DNA from: Aradus depressus
Lineage: Eukaryota; Arthropoda; Insecta; Hemiptera; Aradidae
Direction: 5' to 3'
Length of the DNA: 64,000 nucleotides
Assembly: GCA_963662175.1 (NCBI GenBank)
Contig: OY759215.1
Location: 45,401,213-45,465,212, forward strand
The position numbers and the translations under genes were made by a program. The notes beneath the pieces are model-generated. The model did not search any database. It saw only the letters and a list, made by a program, of their open reading frames with translations, and was not told the origin of the DNA. Shown here piece after piece: positions 29,906 to 39,740 of the stretch; position 1 is the stretch's first letter, and every line of letters starts with the position of its first letter.

Positions 29906-30149
29906 AAGTTCTACAAGTTTATAATCCTAACTGCTCCTTTTCCAGCCCCCACGAGGTTTTTCCCTGTACAGTAACGTCTTAAAAACATGGAAAACAAAAA
30001 AAATAAATTGAAATCTTAATAATAAAAGAAACATTTTTGAAATAGTATGTGCTGACTAAAATACAAATATATATGCATAGATAAGTAAATAAAAGATGAC
30101 AATAATAAATATATGAATAAAAATACACAGCTTTTTGAGGAAGTATATA

Positions 30150-30835
30150 CGTATAGGCGTGATCAAATATTTGAGATTGGTCTGATCGTTCATACAATTT
30201 CCTTTTTGTAGTGCTCTGTTTATTTCCAGTTGTTCCAGTGAGTTGAGTAATGTACCTTTGTCACAAAAATGTAGGTATTTTATGCCTGTATTTACGTCAT
30301 AATGGTGTTTGTTTTTGTTGATGTGTTGTGCGAAAGTTGATTTTACTGAGTTGTGTGTTGTGTCAGTGTCTAACTCTATTTCTGATATATGTTTTACTTT
30401 TACCCTGTTTTTAAATGGTCTTCCAGTTTAACCTACATAAACTAGATTACTTTTCATCTGTTTTAGTTATGGTTTTATTCTTGTTTAGATGTTTTTATAG
30501 TGTATTATTTGTTCTGAAACCTTTGCGAACGTCCTCTCTAATAAGTATATTGCCTATCTCTTCTGAAATTATCCCAAAATATACTAATCCCATCCATTTT
30601 ATAGTCCATGTATTATTTGTTGTATCTAATATTGAAATGTCTTTCAAATGTATTTTATTTACGTCTTATCAATAATGTGACTATACATGGTATTGTGTAG
30701 GCTCTGTGAAGTAGTGAACAAAATGCTGCATGTTTGTGGGTTGTGGGAGAGTTTGATGACAGAGTCTGTGGTTGTTGGTTTTCTGTAAACGTTGTATTCT
30801 ATTCTAATGTATGCCCTGGAAACGATTGAACAATT
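30150..30835 (-). pseudogene. Penelope-like element: RT end and GIY-YIG endonuclease, decayed
   Basis: Minus strand, from high to low coordinate. IEYNVYRKPTTTDSVI (about 30800-30755) followed in another frame by HAAFCSLLHRAYTIPC match the C-terminal end of Penelope-like reverse transcriptases (FxVYRKPT...H...AAF.S..HR...IP). A damaged linker follows. The GIY-YIG domain (about 30450-30205) reads LVYVG, stop, TGRPFKNRVKVKHISEIE, later STFAQHINKNKHHYD and GTLLNSLEQLEI. The YVGxTGRxFKxR, FAxH and LEQLE positions are family hallmarks; the stop replaces the Gln of GQTGR. These elements use RT plus GIY-YIG nuclease for retrotransposition. 5'-truncated, with frameshifts and at least one stop, so inactive. 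Confidence 0.88.
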
Positions 30836-31756
30836 TCTCGATTATTTCTGCATGCGCATATGTAAATCGTGTCTCCTCACAAACTTCCAAATCCACATAA
30901 GAAATTCGGTTTAGAAATTAGATTTATTCAATTTCAGAACATATGCGTGTCGAACTTAAATTCACTTTTAAATCCCTTCTCTTTGAAGAATTCACCACAA
31001 ATTAATAACTGCAATAAAATCCTAAATACACATGTAAAATTTCGTGACAATGTATTCATTCTAATACGAGTTATTAGAGTTTTGGAATTAAGCCCTCCTT
31101 TTCTACTCATAAAACATATTGCAACATATTACACAATTCAGTTATTCAGTATTTCAGTAAATATATATATATTTTTTATATGCATATTTATTTATTGAAT
31201 ATTTTAGAATTCTGCTGGGTGGGATTGTATGGCAGTGAAGCAATCGTCAAATAAAAACGCTTCAGTCTCCTTATTGGGCTCTGGTTTGTTCAATAAAAGC
31301 CGACCAACAGCCATTCCGAAAACATAAATCCCTTTCTATGTATATATACATGGTATCGAGTCTGTATGTATGTCTCAGGAATTACATACCATTTGTTATA
31401 CCATCCTTGAACTTTACCACTACTTAAATATATTACATATTTAACTTTCTTACTTGTATTTCTCAACTAAATAAATAGGTGTATATATTTTTCGGTGGGA
31501 TGTCGGGTTGTTTTTTCGGGTAGGAGGAAGGAAACATGTCAATAGCGGGAATTAGCATTTCATGAATTCACCCTCCCACGCCATCTTCCTTATCTGGCAA
31601 GGGATTTTCAGCATCTTGAATATCTTTTCAAGTTAGTCTGTTGCAATTTGTTTTATTTTTCGGAAATGTAAATCCCTTTTAAAGGTAGAATTAAATTATA
31701 AAGAAATATATTCCTGAGGTCAACCAATAAATAGTGAGTAAATTTTTTATAGTTTT
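30836..31756. other. DR1 fragment and AT-rich DNA
   Basis: About 30900-31130 contains DR1 words (AAATTTCGTGACAATGTATTC, GAGTTATTAGAGTTTTGGAA). The rest, including a mixed stretch at 31200-31330, shows nothing I recognise. Confidence 0.4.
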
Positions 31757-31769
31757 AACTCATCAATAG

Positions 31770-31973
31770 GGAGCCATGGTGGCCGTGCGGGCTAGAGCGT
31801 AGGGCTTTGGTCGCATGGTCTCACCATGGTTTGCGGGTTCGAATCCCGTCCGGGAGTGAGTTTTATTTCGTAGATAGAACTCCCTCCCGGGGCCATGGAT
31901 GTCACAAATATAACTAAATAACACATTGACATGGCTAATATGCACCGTACATAAGGCCAAAAAAAAAAAAAAA
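31770..31973 (+). mobile_element. SINE S2, complete, with perfect 13-bp target duplication
   Basis: AACTCATCAATAG at 31757-31769 and 31974-31986 brackets the element exactly. Head: box-A-like TGGCCGTGCGG at 31780-31790, perfect box B GGTTCGAATCC at 31836-31846, with about 45 bases between them. That spacing and a GGTCTCACCATGGT segment before the T arm point to a class II tRNA (Leu or Ser type, long variable arm). The body ends GTACATAAGGCC followed by an A-run. It is RNA polymerase III-like and needs a LINE for mobility; the poly(A) tail would suit an L1- or jockey-like partner, but that is a guess. Short frames across it are incidental. Confidence 0.95.
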
Positions 31974-31986
31974 AACTCATCAATAG

Positions 31987-32977
31987 AGGAAAAATATATT
32001 TGTCCTTGTTTGAGAGAAAATTTAATTTAATTTGGTGGTTATAATAACAGAGGAAGAAAGTTATTTGACTGGGCATAATGGGAGCTGGAGAAGTGCATTA
32101 CCGATGGTTCACCAAAAACATTTTTGTTATGGTCTTGAAATTGTCTGATTGTATATATATACATACTGTTAACCTTTCCCCTTCCGTGAGAGTGCAAATT
32201 ACTTAATTAGTAAATAAAAATTTAATATCGGAAAATTAGTAAAATCCAAAATTATTAAATCGCGACTTTAAATGAAAAATTTCCTTGGATAGCTGAGTAC
32301 ACTCCTCATGGGAAGAACGATTACAAGTTCCTAATGTAATAATATATATAATAATTAATTACTGTTGAACATATTATATTTAAAAATAAAAACAATTTAA
32401 TATATAATTTTGGCCGTATGTCTGAAGGACTTAATTATAATTTAACTACGAGGTACCTCGATAATGATATCCCTGGCGATTCACTTTGTGATCATCCTTA
32501 TCTGGACATCCCGCAGAAATCATTCGGTCACATATTTTAAAGTCGTTGAAGATCTGTCTGGTTTCGAGGCTACATTTGAAGTTACATTTTTCACTGGCTT
32601 TACACCGTCCGAAATACACTATAATTCACTGTAGTTCGAGTGGCCTGTACGGCCCAAGCATGAAGAGGAGTTGATTTACTCACATATTTAAAACTCAACT
32701 GTAAAATCTAAAAGAAAGATATAATTGACGTGGTCTCCCGGCCCCAACTCTCAACGTTGACTGAAGCTCTTCCCGGGCACAACTCTTCATTTTCGTGATG
32801 GATCCCGACATCTCATTGGCTGTTATTTCCCGCCTAATTTACTTCCAGCCAATCACCGATCACTGGTTGCGTAAGCCTCTTCTAAGAATAGGGGAGCTCA
32901 GCCCTCCCTGGTCGTTCATACAACTCCGGAAATAAACAATTATCTTGCTTCCTTCCTTTCCTCTATATCCTTTGTTC
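31987..32977. other. No gene recognised
   Basis: The stretch 32430-32900 has fewer A/T runs (GGTCTCCCGGCCCCAACTC) but no coding pattern. It leads into the 110-bp satellite. Confidence 0.35.
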
Positions 32978-33360
32978 TTGTTTTCGCTCCTAGCGATCGC
33001 GATTCTCTCGCAGGCATCGCTAGTTCCGAGCATGTTCTTCCAAATGAAATTATCTTCAATTCCAATCCAAACAACCCACAATTCGCTCTTGTTTCGCTCC
33101 TAGCGATCGCGATTCACTCGTAGGCATCGCTAGTTCCGAGCAAATTCTTCTAAATAAAATTATCTTTAATTCAACTCCAAACAACCCACAATTCGCTCTT
33201 GTTTCGCTTCTAACGATCGCGATTCTCTCGCAGGCATCGCTAGTTCCGAGCATATTCTTCTAAATAAAATTATCTTCAATTCAAATCCAAACGACCCACA
33301 ATTCGCTCTTGTGTCGCTCCTAGCGATCGCGATTCTCTCGCAGGCATCGCTAGTTCCGAG
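32978..33360. repeat. 110-bp satellite-like tandem repeat, about 3.5 units
   Basis: The palindrome GCGATCGC (once mutated to ACGATCGC) occurs at 32993, 33103, 33213 and 33323, exactly 110 bp apart. Units contain TCGCTCCTAGCGATCGCGAT, GCAGGCATCGCTAGTTCCG, AATAAAATTATCTTCAATTC and AACAACCCACAATTCGCTC. The repeat starts and ends inside units and borders a SINE at 33395. Confidence 0.95.
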
Positions 33361-33394
33361 TAATGTAATACCAGTTAATGTATTAATATGCCAG

Positions 33395-33556
33395 TTTTTT
33401 TTCTGGAAGGTAAAATAAACTAAAGCACGCCGTCCTTCGGATGGGACGTTACGCGATGGTCCCGCGGCTGTACGATGTCAGGTACTCGCTAAAGACAGAA
33501 AGATATGACCTCGTAGTTAAAGCCCGCCCATGAGTCATAAAATCTAACCTAGCCTA
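33395..33556 (+). mobile_element. SINE S1, 5'-truncated
   Basis: TCTGGAAGGTAAAATAAAC, GCACGCCGTCCTTCGGATGG, GATGTCAGGTACTCGCTAAAG, then a deletion to GATATGACCTCGTAGTTAAAG, ending in CCATGAGTCATAAAATCTAACC. Confidence 0.8.
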
Positions 33557-33730
33557 TATAGGTAATCTTCAATTCAATAATTTAAATAAACTACTTCGGT
33601 GAACATTTTTTTTAAATAAAGAGGGAATTATAGAAACTCCCCTTGGATTATTATATTCAGATGTAATACAACAGTTCACTTATAACCTACTCTGTGATGA
33701 ACTAAAAAATCTAAATTAGAATTAAAACTA

Positions 33731-33840
33731 TAATAGAAAATGGTGGTTATAATAAGACACTTTCATGGTCTTTCGGTCTTCCAGATATGTTTGTTTTTAA
33801 TAAGTTTGTTCACGTTTCGCCCATTTAGACTATTTTAAAA
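33731..33840 (-). mobile_element. Family F repeat, left copy
   Basis: The inverse reads AATGGGCGAAACGTGAAC, CTGGAAGACCGAAAGACC and ACCACCATTTTCTATTATAG, matching 35291-35392 in opposite orientation. The pair may be the arms of one element, now 1.4 kb apart because of SINE and DR1 sequences between them. Confidence 0.5.
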
Positions 33841-34213
33841 CTATATTTTATCTGTTGATAAATTGTTGAACAAGAATACGTAGATCCACCCACCTACACA
33901 GTCCAGTATCCATAATAATTCTTATTTGTACAGTTTAAAGCCATGTCAAAAATCTAGTATGTTATATTTTTGTCTTTTGAATAAATGATCGTTTTTTGGC
34001 AAGCTTTGTCCACCCTGTGGCCCTCTCTCTATTTCAAAATGAAAGGAAAAATTCTGTCTGGGATAACTCCTGATAGACATAGTAGTCGATGTGCTAAATA
34101 AAAAAAAAACTTTTGATAGAATGAATCTTTCGACACGAACTTTCATATGTGTATCCAGAATTACGATAGGACGACACCTATTGGGGAGGCTCAACACAAA
34201 GACTAATAATATC

Positions 34214-34502
34214 CGTTGTTAGTTATTGTGACTCATGCCCGGGCTTTAACTATAAAATCATACGCCTACTAGGAAAGCGCTCTTTAGTTGCTCTGGTGAA
34301 CATGAGCCCGACTCTAAAATGGAAGTTTGTACATTTTGCGAGCTCAGGTTTATTCATCGAGTACCGGACATTGTTCAAGCTCGGGACCATCCCTTAACGT
34401 CCAATACAAAAGATGGCACGGTTAAGGTTTTTTGTCTCCCTGAAAAAAAAACCTGAGGGCCTCAGCAGACTAGCAAGCTCCCTCTGAACTACCGGCCCTT
34501 CT
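34214..34502 (-). mobile_element. SINE S1, diverged
   Basis: TTGTTAGTTATTGTGACTC, GCCCGGGCTTTAACTATAAA, GGTGAACATGAGCCCGACTC, CAAGCTCGGGACCATCCC and CCTGAGGGCCTCAGCAG, with an inverse head of CTGAACTACCGGCCC. Confidence 0.8.
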
Positions 34503-34780
34503 AAATTCAAACCCCCAAAAGGACGACTTTCATTCATTTCCCGCAGAATCGGCCAAAGAGAAAGAAGGGGAAATCAGAAGGAGGACTCAACCTAAAAACC
34601 TCATAACTGCCGATGTAATGAATTTATCAACAAAAAATTTAGTTTGAGAATTCAGAAGAACTATTGATTTTTCAATTCGAAAACGTAATTAACTACTTCG
34701 TTTTGAGGAAATACACTGCCGATGATTCACCGACGACTTTTTAGTTTTGTGATACGTTAAAGAGAGGACTCCCAAAACTA
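34503..34780 (+). repeat. Dispersed repeat DR1, fragment
   Basis: CCCGCAGAATCGGCCAAAG, GGACTCAACCTAAAAACCTC, GCCGATGTAATGAATTTATC and GATGATTCACCGACGACTT recur in DR1 copies, especially at 52.6-52.9 kb. Confidence 0.6.
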
Positions 34781-34880
34781 TTTCGACAAAAATATGAAAT
34801 ATTGACTTGTTGACGGCTTAAAACTATTCAAATAAGAATTACTGGACTGTTTAAGGAGGCTGGATCGAGATTGTCTTGTT

Positions 34881-35228
34881 AGGTTAGGTTAGGATTTATG
34901 ACTCATGCCCGGGCTTTAACTACGAGGTCATATCACCTACTACCAGAGAGCTCTTTCGTCACCCTGGTGGACATGAGCCCGACTCTACTGTGGGAGTCCT
35001 AAATTTTGCTTACCCTAAATTTTTATCCACCTAGGGCAGGGGTCTTTAACGAGTACCTGACATCTTACAGGCTCGGTACCATCGCTTAACGTCCCATCCG
35101 AAGGACGGCGTGCTTAAGTTTATTTTACCTCCCAGATAAAATAAACTAAGGGCCTCGGTCGGGTTTCGAATCCACTATCTTGAGCTCAGATGGCAAGCAC
35201 GCATACCACTGAGCTACCGGCGCCCTCT
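34881..35228 (-). mobile_element. SINE S1, reference-quality copy with telomere-like tail
   Basis: Bracketed by GAGATTGTCTTGTT at 34867-34880 and 35229-35242, a perfect 14-bp target duplication, so both ends are fixed: 348 bp. The sense strand starts AGAGGGCGCCGGTAGCTCAG. Box A (TAGCTCAGTGG) is at 35216-35206 and box B (GGATTCGAAAC) at 35173-35163. The sense 3' end is ATGAGTCATAAATCCTAACC and continues with further CCTAA units. The head recalls a class I tRNA (Ala- or Val-like; not certain). It lacks a poly(A) tail. Confidence 0.95.
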
Positions 35229-35290
35229 GAGATTGTCTTGTTGAAAACTTATTTATGATCTGTAATAACTATTTAAAAATCTCTTTATAG

Positions 35291-35392
35291 TATTGAAAAC
35301 GCCCGAATGGGCGGAAAGTTAACAGACTTGTAAAAAATAATTATATTTGGGAGACTGGTAGGATGTTATTATAATCACCATTTTCTATTATA
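35291..35392 (+). mobile_element. Family F repeat, right copy
   Basis: GCCCGAATGGGCGGAAAG, TAACAGACTTG, TTGGGAGACTGGTAGG and TCACCATTTTCTATTATAG are the inverse counterpart of 33731-33840. SINE S1 follows at once, so the SINE used this AT-rich end as target. Confidence 0.5.
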
Positions 35393-35738
35393 GGTTAGGT
35401 GAGGTTTTATGACTCATGCCCAGGCTGTAACTACGAGGTCATATCGCCTACTACCAGAGCGCTCTTTCGTCACTCTGTTGGACATGAGCCCGACTCTATT
35501 GTGGGAGTCCTAAATTTTGCCTACCCTAAATTTTTATTCACCTAAGGCAGAGGTATTTAACGAGTATCTGACATCGTACAGGCTCGGGACCATCGCTTAA
35601 CGTCCCATCCGAAGGACGGCGTGCTTTAGTTTATTTTACCTCTCAGATAAAAGAAACTAAGGGCCTCGGTCGGGTTTCGAACCCACCTTCTTGAGCTCAG
35701 AAGACAAGCACGTAAACCATTGAGCTACCAGCGCCCTC
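35393..35738 (-). mobile_element. SINE S1, full length
   Basis: Tail side AGGTTAGGTGAGGTTTTATG, full body, head side CATTGAGCTACCAGCGCCCTC with inverse box B GGTTTCGAACCC. Lies 164 bp from the previous full copy and in the same orientation. No clear target duplication is visible. Confidence 0.93.
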
Positions 35739-36279
35739 TTTTATGAACTGTTTTACTTTTTACTACTAATAATAATTTACGTTTTTTTTTAAATTATTGT
35801 TATAAAAAATAATAAGAAAATTCAAAGAACGAAACAAAAACATTGTCAGTAAATCTCCAACAATGTAATTATTTTTGAAAACTTTTTCAGTTCTCTCATT
35901 AATTCTTCACTCATTATAATTCAAACCAAAAATTGAATAGAGTTTTCGTCGGGTCAGATTCTGTTGACAGCTATTTTTGACCTCTGCTCTTAGCAAAATG
36001 TTTATTGATGAAACTATGATGATGATGACGATGATGATGAGAGGTCAACGGAATGTCAGACAGAGGACATCGTCTTGTGGGACTCCTCTCACCTCAAGTA
36101 ATGTTAATGAGATGCCACAAGGATAGTAGACGATCGGCGTTTGAAGAATAACTTACACAAAGAATAAAGGGAAAAAAAACTCTTCGATGTAACACTGGCA
36201 ATTTACTTCCCCAGCTCGAATCAACTAAGTTTTCGCTCTCCCTCCAAAACCATTTGACCGAATAAAAATGAATAATTGA

Positions 36280-36790
36280 ATGGAATAGATAATTAAAATA
36301 TACAATTTCTTTGTCAAACTTCACTATATATTCTCAAATACTCGACTAGTTTCGCCGTGTTAAGGCATTATCAAGAGTCTCTTACGAACTGACAGAATTG
36401 GTTGACAGGGTAGAAGGTACAGTTATGGAGGGTTTTTTTTAGGTAGTGACGGGGAATCCCTTGTTTTTGTTACTCTATACATTCCAATAAACAGATATTT
36501 ACAAGATAATAATAAATATTAAATAAAAAAGAAAATATATATATAAAATCTAATAAAGTGAATCTAACAGTAAAGTGTTGGTATTTATATAGGTATGACT
36601 CATGAATTATATAAGTGTAAAATAGAATAATATTAAAGTGAATAAAAACAAATACATAGAATTTAAATGCCTTAACACGGCGAAACTGGTTGAGTATTTG
36701 AGAATATATAGTGAAGTTTGACAAAGAAATTGTGAATTTTAATTATCTATTCCTAGAATGGAGCTTCACAAAGTAAATCTGGAAACAATA
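36280..36790. mobile_element. Family C element with two inverted hammerhead-like arms
   Basis: Left arm (minus), 36344-36375: sense CTTGATAAT, helix II GCC/GGC with a seven-base loop, GAAA, palindrome ACTAGT, C. Right arm (plus), 36667-36692: ATGCC, AACACGGC, GAAA, then ACTGGT (palindrome broken). Beyond the cores both arms continue in mirror order through GAGTATTTGAGAATATATAG and TTTAATTATCTATTCC. The middle contains one CAGTAAAGTGTTGGTATT unit. The core departs from the CUGANGA consensus in two places. Confidence 0.65.
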
Positions 36791-36834
36791 AATTATTTGA
36801 ATAATTGAATTAAAAAGAACCTCTGAATCTTCAT

Positions 36835-37700
36835 ACTAAATTTTGTGTCGACATTCATTACATCTGCAGTTATTGGGGTTGAGTTGAGACCCCCCCCCCC
36901 CCCCCCACTCTGATTTCCTTCCTTTAGGCTGATTCCGCTGAAAATTAATAGTTGTAGTTCTTATGGCATTTTCAATTTACCTATGAAATTTCGTTGCAAT
37001 ATTTTCATTACATCTGTTATCAGAGTTTTTGTATTAAGGCCCCCTTTTCCCTAGTCCCTCCTTCCCTATGACCGATTTGGCTGAAAATCATTAGGCGTCC
37101 TTATGGGGTTCTGGATTGACAAACAAAATTTCTTGTCGGCACATTCATTCTATCGGGAGTTATCGTATTCACAAACACATGCAAACACACAGAAAGAATT
37201 TTTTTTTTAATTCTTGAATCAAGGGGTGAAAAACATGAAATTCCGGTGACAACACAACATCAAATTTCTGACCGATTGTATAACTTCCCCTATACCTACT
37301 TCCTATAGCTGTGGAAGTAAATAACTTACCACAATTATTGTGGAAAGTTAGAAAAGTTTGAGACTTCCATGACTTACTTTCCAACAACTAACATTTCCTT
37401 TTTTACTTTCCCAATAATAAAAACTATAGAAGAAGTTATGTAATTGGTCTGAAATTCAATGTTGAGTTTTCACCGGAATTTCAATGTTTTTCAACCCCTT
37501 GATCCCAAATATGAAAAGAATATTTTCAGTCTGTGAGCAAGATAACATCCGAGAAATTGAATATATCGACATGATATTTTACAGGCCTATCCAAAACCCC
37601 AACACAAAAGGACAACACATATCAATTTTCAGCCGAATCGGACAAAGGAAAGGAATTGAGTAGGGGGAGAGGGAGAGGGGGAGAAGGGGGCTCACACAAA
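36835..37700. repeat. Dispersed repeat DR1, two blocks
   Basis: 36840-37330 and 37430-37700 are rich in DR1 words (ACATTCATTACATCTGCAG, TTATTGGGGTTGAG, GTCCTTATGGGGTTCTGG, CTTCCCCTATACC, ATCAATTTTCAGCCGAATCGG). A run of about 18 C lies at 36891-36908 in a place where other copies have CCCCCCT-type tracts. Confidence 0.6.
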
Positions 37701-37779
37701 ATTCCAAGACCGAAATCGGTCGAAAATCAAAAACATTTTATTTCTGGGCGTAACTACAATTTACATGATACCGCTTATA

Positions 37780-37870
37780 TTTATGACATAATCGACAATT
37801 AATTCAAATAAAAGTTGTAGAGAATAAATAAAGACATATTTTATATAACATAGGATTTTTTGCAGGTCGC
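37780..37870 (+). repeat. Dispersed repeat DR2, fragment
   Basis: TACATGATACCGCTTATATTTATG, ATAATCGACAATTAATTCAA and TTTGCAGGTCGCGAG match 15455-15570. Confidence 0.5.
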
Positions 37871-37904
37871 GAGATAAATGTCGTTCTAAAATCTATCTTG
37901 TTTG

Positions 37905-38290
37905 ATTTCACAGGTTGTCAAATAAAATGTAGTATGACCTCTCACAGATTTTTATTAGAAGTAGCTAGCCGGCTTTCGAGGTTTCCCTCATCATCAGGCA
38001 GTCTGATAAAAAATTTAAAAAAAAGAAAACTAAATAGTTTTATAATAAAAATAAATAAATAAAACAATCTAAAAACTTTAACAATTTAAAATATCATTTA
38101 AAATATCAGACGAGTTATTCCTGTCCACCATCTAAGTACACAACTGGGAGAACGGAGTACGTGAGACCTTTAATTTTTTATCAGACTGCCTGATGATGAG
38201 GGAAACCTCGAAAGCCGGCTAGGTACAACTAATAAAAATCTGTGAGAGGTCATACTACATTTTATTTGACAATCTGTGAAATAATCACTT
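37905..38290. mobile_element. Family A element with two inverted hammerhead-like arms
   Basis: Left core (minus) 37966-37998 and right core (plus) 38189-38221 are identical over 33 bases: CTGATGA, one extra T, helix II GAGG/CCTC with a GAAA loop, GAAA, palindrome GCCGGC extended by A...T, then A. Beyond the cores both arms share AATAAAAATCTGTGAGAGG and TCATACTACATTTTATTTG. About 190 bp separate the cores. The right flank continues with CAGCCATCTTCATATTA as in the copy at 13.4 kb. Confidence 0.8.
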
Positions 38291-38544
38291 CTCACTACAT
38301 CAGCCATCTTCATATTAACTTGTTTGAAGTTTGCTTGTTCAACGAGAAAAGTGTTAATCCTTTGGAAAACTTGGTTCTAATCAAAAATGTTCTTTATTAA
38401 ATGTCCTCAGGTATAAAACCCAAACGACCAATGTTATAGAGTCCCGAAGAATGTGGAAGAAATTGCGGTAAAATATATTTCGAACAATAAACTTTTATTG
38501 AAAAATAAATAAGATGACGAAAAAATATATACAGGTAAAGTGTA

Positions 38545-38742
38545 TTTTACAGGACTTTCTTATACCATCCACTTTTGTACAGATCTGACGCTATACAATG
38601 AAACAAAGAAAACTGCTTATGCCAACACATTACTTTTATATAAACAGTAATATTGGTATGAATTGAATTTGACAGGAGGAAGGAAGAAAGAGTGATGTGT
38701 ACCAAAGTGGTTGGTATAATAAATATATAATGGCCACGTCAC
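38545..38742. mobile_element. MITE-like M1, two-ended copy
   Basis: Left end TTTTACAGGACTTTCTTATACC and right end TGGTATAATAAATATATAATGGCC are inverse-related, as in the fuller copy at 50.99 kb. The centre holds AATGAAACAAAGAAAAC and GACAGGAGGAAGG. Confidence 0.5.
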
Positions 38743-39740
38743 ATATATGTTTCTTTTCATCTTGTCTAAAAAAAACAGCCGTAAAACAATATATAGGTAT
38801 AAATTGTACGCTATTTCCTTCTTTTTTTTTTTTTTAACCTATCATTTTAAAAAGGTTTATCGTTGAGAACAGTTGCTATAATTTCCTGTCTTAAAGAAAC
38901 ATGTCTTTTAAATTTTTCTACTATTTCAGCATTAACTCATTGATGACGAAAGAAACAAAAATGGGTGGCTGTTACACAGAAAATTGTCTAGTACATGAAT
39001 GGAGCTAGACATTGGAAGAAATGAAAAGGAGTTAGACAAAACCTTTTAAAATGTCTTCACATTTAGTTGAATGAATACGTTTCCTTTTTCTTTTCTTTTT
39101 TAATTTTTTTCATAAAATGGCAATAAATTTCTGGTTGTCTAGTTAATCCTAAAAATGAGTTTCTTGAATGTTTTTTTTTTTTCTTACCTTTCCCGGCAGT
39201 TGAACCTTCCTTTAATAACACAGCGAAGTTGTAATAAATCGTAGAAATAGAACTTAACAGAGCCAGGGGTTTTACATGAAATTGCCATTATCTATATAAT
39301 ATTTATAATTGTTAAAAACCATAAGTAAATTTGATGATATAATAGAATAAAGTAAAATGATTAATGGTTGTTGAGGCCTGGCATCTTCCCGAGTGAGTGA
39401 GTTTACCATAGAACTGCACTTGCCCCCCCCCCCCTACACCTAGCGCTAGCTGCATGAAGACGGGAGGTAACACAACCTTGAGGCAGTCTTTTCTCACCGA
39501 CCATATACGTATCACTCCATGCCAATGAGTACCATTTAATTTAGGCCACAAAGTTCTTCTTTTTTTTAAATTTACCATTTATACAAGGACAAAATCTACA
39601 ATGATAAATGAATAGGAGAAAAAATATGTATACCTCTCAAGGTTGGATGAGTGGTTGGCGCTGGTTTTCTGAGGTTTAGAATATCTGTACTATGGCGAGG
39701 GGAGTGTCCCCTTCCTCCTATGTACGTCCTTCCTCCTCCG
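38743..39740. other. AT-rich, no gene recognised
   Basis: A C-run (39424-39434) and a short mixed stretch near 39360-39500 are the only departures from A/T-rich sequence. Confidence 0.4.

Noticed and set aside
31763..32076. Minus-strand frames with HSRTGFEPANHG-type text
   Set aside because: They are the antisense of the S2 SINE head; such peptides appear wherever a tRNA-derived SINE is translated.
32993..33330. CRISPR-like array (regular 110-bp spacing)
   Set aside because: Whole units repeat, not short repeats with unique spacers, and the context is eukaryotic.
34881..34893. Interstitial telomere repeat
   Set aside because: The two and a half CCTAA units lie inside the SINE between its body and its target duplication, so they are a SINE tail.
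36891..36908. Poly-C tract as a biological signal
   Set aside because: It replaces the C-rich segment of DR1 and is likely slippage or sequencing noise; same for 26127 and 39424.
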